Of a stretch of 64,000 nucleotides of DNA, positions 62,301 to 64,000 are shown in pieces. The position numbers were made by a program, and so were the translations under genes. The stretch lies in NCBI RefSeq assembly GCF_040274945.1, contig NZ_JBEMAR010000008.1:1-64000 (forward strand). Reading direction: 5' to 3'. How positions within the stretch are numbered: position 1 is the first letter of the stretch; every line of letters begins with the position of its first letter. The DNA comes from Carnobacterium_B sp040274945. Its GTDB lineage: Bacteria > Bacillota > Bacilli > Lactobacillales > Carnobacteriaceae. The notes under the pieces were generated by a model, which was not told where the DNA came from, did not search any database, and saw only the letters and a program-made list of their open reading frames with translations.

Positions 62301-64000
62301 GTTGTATCTAACAATGAAGCATTTAATGAAGAAATTGTATTTTTTTCACCTTGTTTAGCATTCAATGCTTGTTCTGCTAAAGCTAGGCGTTTTGCTTCAA
62401 TTTGTAAAGTTTGTTCTGTTGCTTGTAAAGTTTCATTCGCCGCATATAATCTACCTTGTTCTTGTTCTAGCTCTTCGGTAAACTTAGCATTTTGGATACC
62501 TTTAGTACCACCACGACCTAGGGCTTCACGAGCTTTAGTTTGAACTTCTTTTTCAAATTGTTCTGGAGCCAAATCTGCTGCACGAATTTTTTCGTTCAAT
62601 AAATCAATTTCTTGAACTAATTCTCTGAAGTTTCCACCAGCTTCTTGTCCTAAGTTGTTCATAATTTTATTAATTTCGGAAGCTGCTTTAACTTGACGTT
62701 CTAATTCTTGAGTATTTTTACCTTCGGCAACACCAATTTCTTGAACGTTTTTAAGTGTGTTTTTAGTAATATCATTTAATTGTTTATTTTGTACTGCCTC
62801 TCCTACAAATCGAGAACCAAATAGTTGTCCAAAAATACCAACAACAGGAGCTAAAGCAGTAGCTAAAGTTTGGAATCCTTTTTCTTGAGCGCCAACAATT
62901 TTCAATAGGTTTGTAGCATCATCAATAAGACCTTTAAACATATCACTATCAATAATGTTTGTAGAAATAATTTCCCATTGATTGCCAAATTGTTTAGTCT
63001 TAGCTTCTAATGAATCCATGTAGATTAATTGTTGTTGTGCAGAAGTTCCTGCCGCACCATACGCCTCATCTAATAATTCATTATAGCGCTCTTGGTTGTT
63101 CATAAATGCACGGAATGTTTCGGCTTGGTATTTACCAGCAACAGACTCAGAAACGAGTGATTGCTGTTCCATATTCATTGTGTCCCAACGATCCGCAATA
63201 TCTTTGAAAATATCCGAAGCTTCTCTTAGTTGTCCATTGTCGAATACTGAAATATCCTCAATACCACCCAATTTGAATGCTTCTTCTACTTTATTTGTAA
63301 ATTCTTCTAGTTCATCGCCACCGGCTTCACGTAATTGAGTAAATGTTGTTAACATAGACTTGAATGCGTTACCGATAGTTTCTGGAGTACGACGAGTTAC
63401 CTCAGATACTGTTGCGATCATTGTTGAAATTTCTTCAAACTCAAAACCAACGTCACGAGCAGTATTTGCTGTACGTGTTAAACCAGTTGCGATTTCTGCT
63501 AAGTCAGAACCAGAAGCTGCTCCTAATTTAGCTAAAACGTCTGTGATATATGTTGCTGCTTGTCCTCCACGTTCTGATAATAAATCAAAACCATTGATTG
63601 TAGCAGTTAAATATTCTGACATTTGAGCAGTTGATTCACGAGAGATATTTGCCGCAGTTACCGTTGCATCTGCTAAATCTTTAGCGTAGTAGGCAGCTAC
63701 CCCACCTTGTTGTTCGTAAATCAAAGAAGCTTCTAAGTAATCTGAACCCATTGTACCTAGGGCATCAGCCGCTTCTCCAGCGTAATCACGATATTTTTGC
63801 ATTTCATCATTAGTTTTACCAGACACGATAGAAATATCTGTCATGATTTCATCTAATTCAGTTGCATTGTCAATCGCACTTGAAAGAGCGTTTTGAATAC
63901 CAGTAATAGCACCAAAAGCTAGGGTTTGTCCCACACCTTGTTGCAAGTTTTGTTTCAAGCTGTCAATTTGACTAGACGTACCCTGAATATCTCTTGTTGC
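56396..64000 (-). CDS. Tail tape measure protein, C-terminal part
   Basis: At least 2534 codons; the frame stays open to the window end, so the start is outside (the TTG at 63958 is an internal Leu). Near the visible N-terminus is the TP901-type core (ELDEIMTDISIVSGKT, ATYITDVLAKLGAASGS, TRRTPETIGNAFKSML). Long coiled coils, a hydrophobic stretch (around 700-770) and a Gly/Asp-rich linker (about 1480) follow. The end is a basic, low-complexity region closing with FPNANSSSEIEAAFQGLFG. At roughly 0.15 nm per residue it predicts a tail of about 380 nm or more. No transglycosylase or M23 motif was seen. Confidence 0.93.
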   Translation of the reverse strand, partial: ATRDIQGTSSQIDSLKQNLQQGVGQTLAFGAITGIQNALSSAIDNATELDEIMTDISIVSGKTNDEMQKYRDYAGEAADALGTMGSDYLEASLIYEQQGGVAAYYAKDLADATVTAANISRESTAQMSEYLTATINGFDLLSERGGQAATYITDVLAKLGAASGSDLAEIATGLTRTANTARDVGFEFEEISTMIATVSEVTRRTPETIGNAFKSMLTTFTQLREAGGDELEEFTNKVEEAFKLGGIEDISVFDNGQLREASDIFKDIADRWDTMNMEQQSLVSESVAGKYQAETFRAFMNNQERYNELLDEAYGAAGTSAQQQLIYMDSLEAKTKQFGNQWEIISTNIIDSDMFKGLIDDATNLLKIVGAQEKGFQTLATALAPVVGIFGQLFGSRFVGEAVQNKQLNDITKNTLKNVQEIGVAEGKNTQELERQVKAASEINKIMNNLGQEAGGNFRELVQEIDLLNEKIRAADLAPEQFEKEVQTKAREALGRGGTKGIQNAKFTEELEQEQGRLYAANETLQATEQTLQIEAKRLALAEQALNAKQGEKNTISSLNASLLDTTNQQNLLDNLTDETAAQVKVILRDVNEWGEVLKETGLDSKFIDQVNKEIAKSQKQIVQLTDQDLQKKRDAVKAKGEELRLAYEQQKVQASENVVRRNITAAPGSIEEMKQTVALGEKTLEGYRNASAKTELATKATQGLSLAYSTLVPILATVNAVQKDQISVQDGVISSLQSVGSMLMFAPGLWAKAAGGITLALSMIVDHMDIFSDKAEIAKEKNDELIRSYMSMSESTNAQLKNLEGLQEVYTQFQGIDAASFLASDDVDTESLEEYLNMAEKIAEVRPDLVKYYNEEGQAIIDLTQNYEDLVEAQRKVVDDTAGILANNREGFMTQYSADIEDSQLGLIELNKQMVEAQKNLKESQAKNDEKGITSSLSEITDLNNKISEYQKTITDSKELINTNIIQPFYQSNTQLRKINEELGISTDKIKEFSSSIVDSDSLTKMISNGDSGSAEAAMTNLEMIYDKYYEIAKLQGEEKADKFLGKIADSSSFAKSAIYELQNSIEDLGRSMDEKGDVTGWLEGITLSNISSFTQVSKDVQEQINDTTDKIIELEAEGTKIKKQGGIIGFLKNNLPSEMGMLNSEIEVYNRELEKLRGNLDEDYSNNLEEVAKDFEKASQTADGYKQALEEIGKQEQSIDAIKDILKDGVSDSALKQLSQFAPEIAKGIESGTVSAKDSLRSLQDVQTSAITGMMMNNEAYYEDWKVRNASQIQLAEESLGIQLGSASTLAEAKIMLEQATTSQLRVLAAQRVSDNQVADEAVVQGAQKTYANLTTLNGIWSDGTLTVWQKLNVSILEIFDGIMNAFKGLVAEALDYLNGFLDKIPGPVKDVLAFVFPEISTSLNAIDAAGEKFTENSSTYADKYIKNIQEEQRKEQEERESLIQQILEDRGTGDNTDLFKDNFGKYVTAGLGATGFTKDEDEGDGGGDTGGGGGDKEDEDEVENLRLTLNQYYKLENALKKIQDQYDALGKKKDAAYGEDKLRLMTQEQEMLVKQTNLLKQHSAALSQEQADIKKHLSGYGFTFDKQGEVRNLNERLTALQNEANKKTGVAKEAAIAAVQSLQEEASRYSEITFDLIPDKKKAIEEAKQTFSQIAREKVEYAVQIKVDRYSMQREVLDVVKEMQDTFGTLDEKMDYTARQARTSLNEIALLQKAMDEVRKNPALTDSDREELLQQYQKDLLAAVGDARSAYKEMAEIQQDFISQTIDQIDEVTDGYDRIIDKSQTMIDKLKDLYGNKNFGQIEKLYDTQNKALEAQLKHLQNSQRALIKYRDTLEKGTDAWKDANDQIIEMGEAIDNNLVAKIDLLKAKFEDFSNSVFDKFNNLFGVWGLDGAVDDFDKLIDKSNEFMSTYDKITVIGNKIKSINEEIAKTNDPTRAAELAKYRDEELVSLLEQDQVSQSEYERALKLYEIKQKELALQDRQNASRIAQLVRDENGNMSYEYVRQETDDTQKALDELNEAKNDLYEFDSKKVQEASKKIFEIIQNYQAKLKELESKGLSPEDYKKELDKLLAGTQAEIDAQQAIVDKWMQNVGKDGFKNIMDMFGQGSISADQLGVSQKLMEQVFGALQDGSLTYQDILSGNYDKFAGSIGASAEEVKKAMDGIMEVVLGDNKTITDALTDASNKWSSTAKDNVSQLGEAYKKYMTEANKVLNQYNTTTGTLNNLLNQTNQSSKNVTQSIKNQTDAMVKTKKASDNTSTSVKNLEKMLIGSGNGGLFGSFVKVKNEQNNKLQPSIKTTTKLTSSLSSTVNTTAGKYKYMGERAEEARQRVIAYSDKKTKQGVKDVESAGNVAKNNAAKYDTWRKNIDKTKSSTEDLIKSLSKLPGMENFLGQATGVAGATAGNKVGKASKGASFDTGGYTGTWDNSTNNSTGRMAILHEKELVLNKYDTSNLLEAVKLQRNLTEKLQNAKLSAASTINKVNETVNNNRIDNSNITQPITIHADFPNANSSSEIEAAFQGLFGKASTFIGKK

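Noticed and set aside
63956..63958. TTG at 63958 as the start of the tape measure gene
   Set aside because: The frame is open up to the window end, there is no ribosome site before this TTG, and the TP901 core begins almost at once, so it is an internal Leu codon.
1..64000. tRNA genes, CRISPR arrays, insertion sequences, integrase or attachment sites
   Set aside because: No cloverleaf-like segment, spaced repeat array, transposase-like protein, recombinase or paired direct repeat was seen by eye.

Overview
The window is phage DNA, or prophage DNA, from a low-GC Gram-positive (Bacillota, class Bacilli) host. The evidence is the AT-rich codon use, AAGGAGG-type ribosome binding sites, frequent TTG starts, sigma-A type promoters, DUF859 and DUF1617-like tail-region proteins, a holin next to an amidase endolysin, and a very large tape measure protein. 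The replication block is a class Ib ribonucleotide reductase, DnaB-like helicase, CHC2/Toprim primase, RecJ-like DHH exonuclease, the phage's own DnaE polymerase and a dUTPase. It recalls the SPbeta group of large temperate Bacillus siphoviruses. That is an inference from gene content, because no database search was possible. No integrase, terminase, portal or capsid gene is in view, so the window is only part of the genome.

Layout. At 1-241 (minus) is the 5' end of a secreted S-layer-homology (SLH) protein. Its promoter lies back to back with the first phage promoter, and whether this gene is host or phage DNA cannot be decided here. From 0.5 to 8.1 kb (plus) lie three paralogous proteins of an unrecognised family sharing a W-x-[ST]-C core, a metallopeptidase carrying a zinc ribbon, a winged-helix protein, small zinc-ribbon proteins and a collagen-like protein. 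At 8.2-9.7 kb are fibre-like genes. At 9.8-12.3 kb are unknown early genes and a secreted 3D-domain protein. At 12.5-17.5 kb is the nucleotide module (NrdE, SLOG/YspA-like protein, NrdF, NrdI, glutaredoxin-like protein). At 18.5-34 kb is the replication and recombination module (ssDNA-binding protein, Sak4-like ATPase, helicase, primase, RecJ, RecD/Dda-like helicase, DnaE, DUF1599 protein, dUTPase, RuvC-like resolvase), interrupted by one minus-strand gene at 27.1-27.6 kb. The plus arm ends at a bidirectional terminator at 34.0 kb. From there to the right end everything is on the minus strand: baseplate and fibre proteins, a three-domain virion lysin, endolysin, holin, DUF1617-like and DUF859 proteins, a 1395-residue fibre, and a tape measure protein that runs off the window.

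Regulation is unusually legible. Thirteen plus-strand promoters have -35 and -10 boxes exactly 17 bp apart. In ten of them the -10 box is embedded in a conserved near-palindrome, TATAATTARTTATAA, which looks like a shared operator. At several sites the -35 box is built from the descending arm of the preceding terminator hairpin. The nrdE leader carries a 15-bp inverted repeat around its -10 box and a pair of NrdR-box-like sites 31 bp apart. The lysis genes have their own perfect-consensus minus-strand promoter. Together the plus arm makes dNTPs and a nearly complete replisome, while the minus arm builds the tail and lyses the cell.
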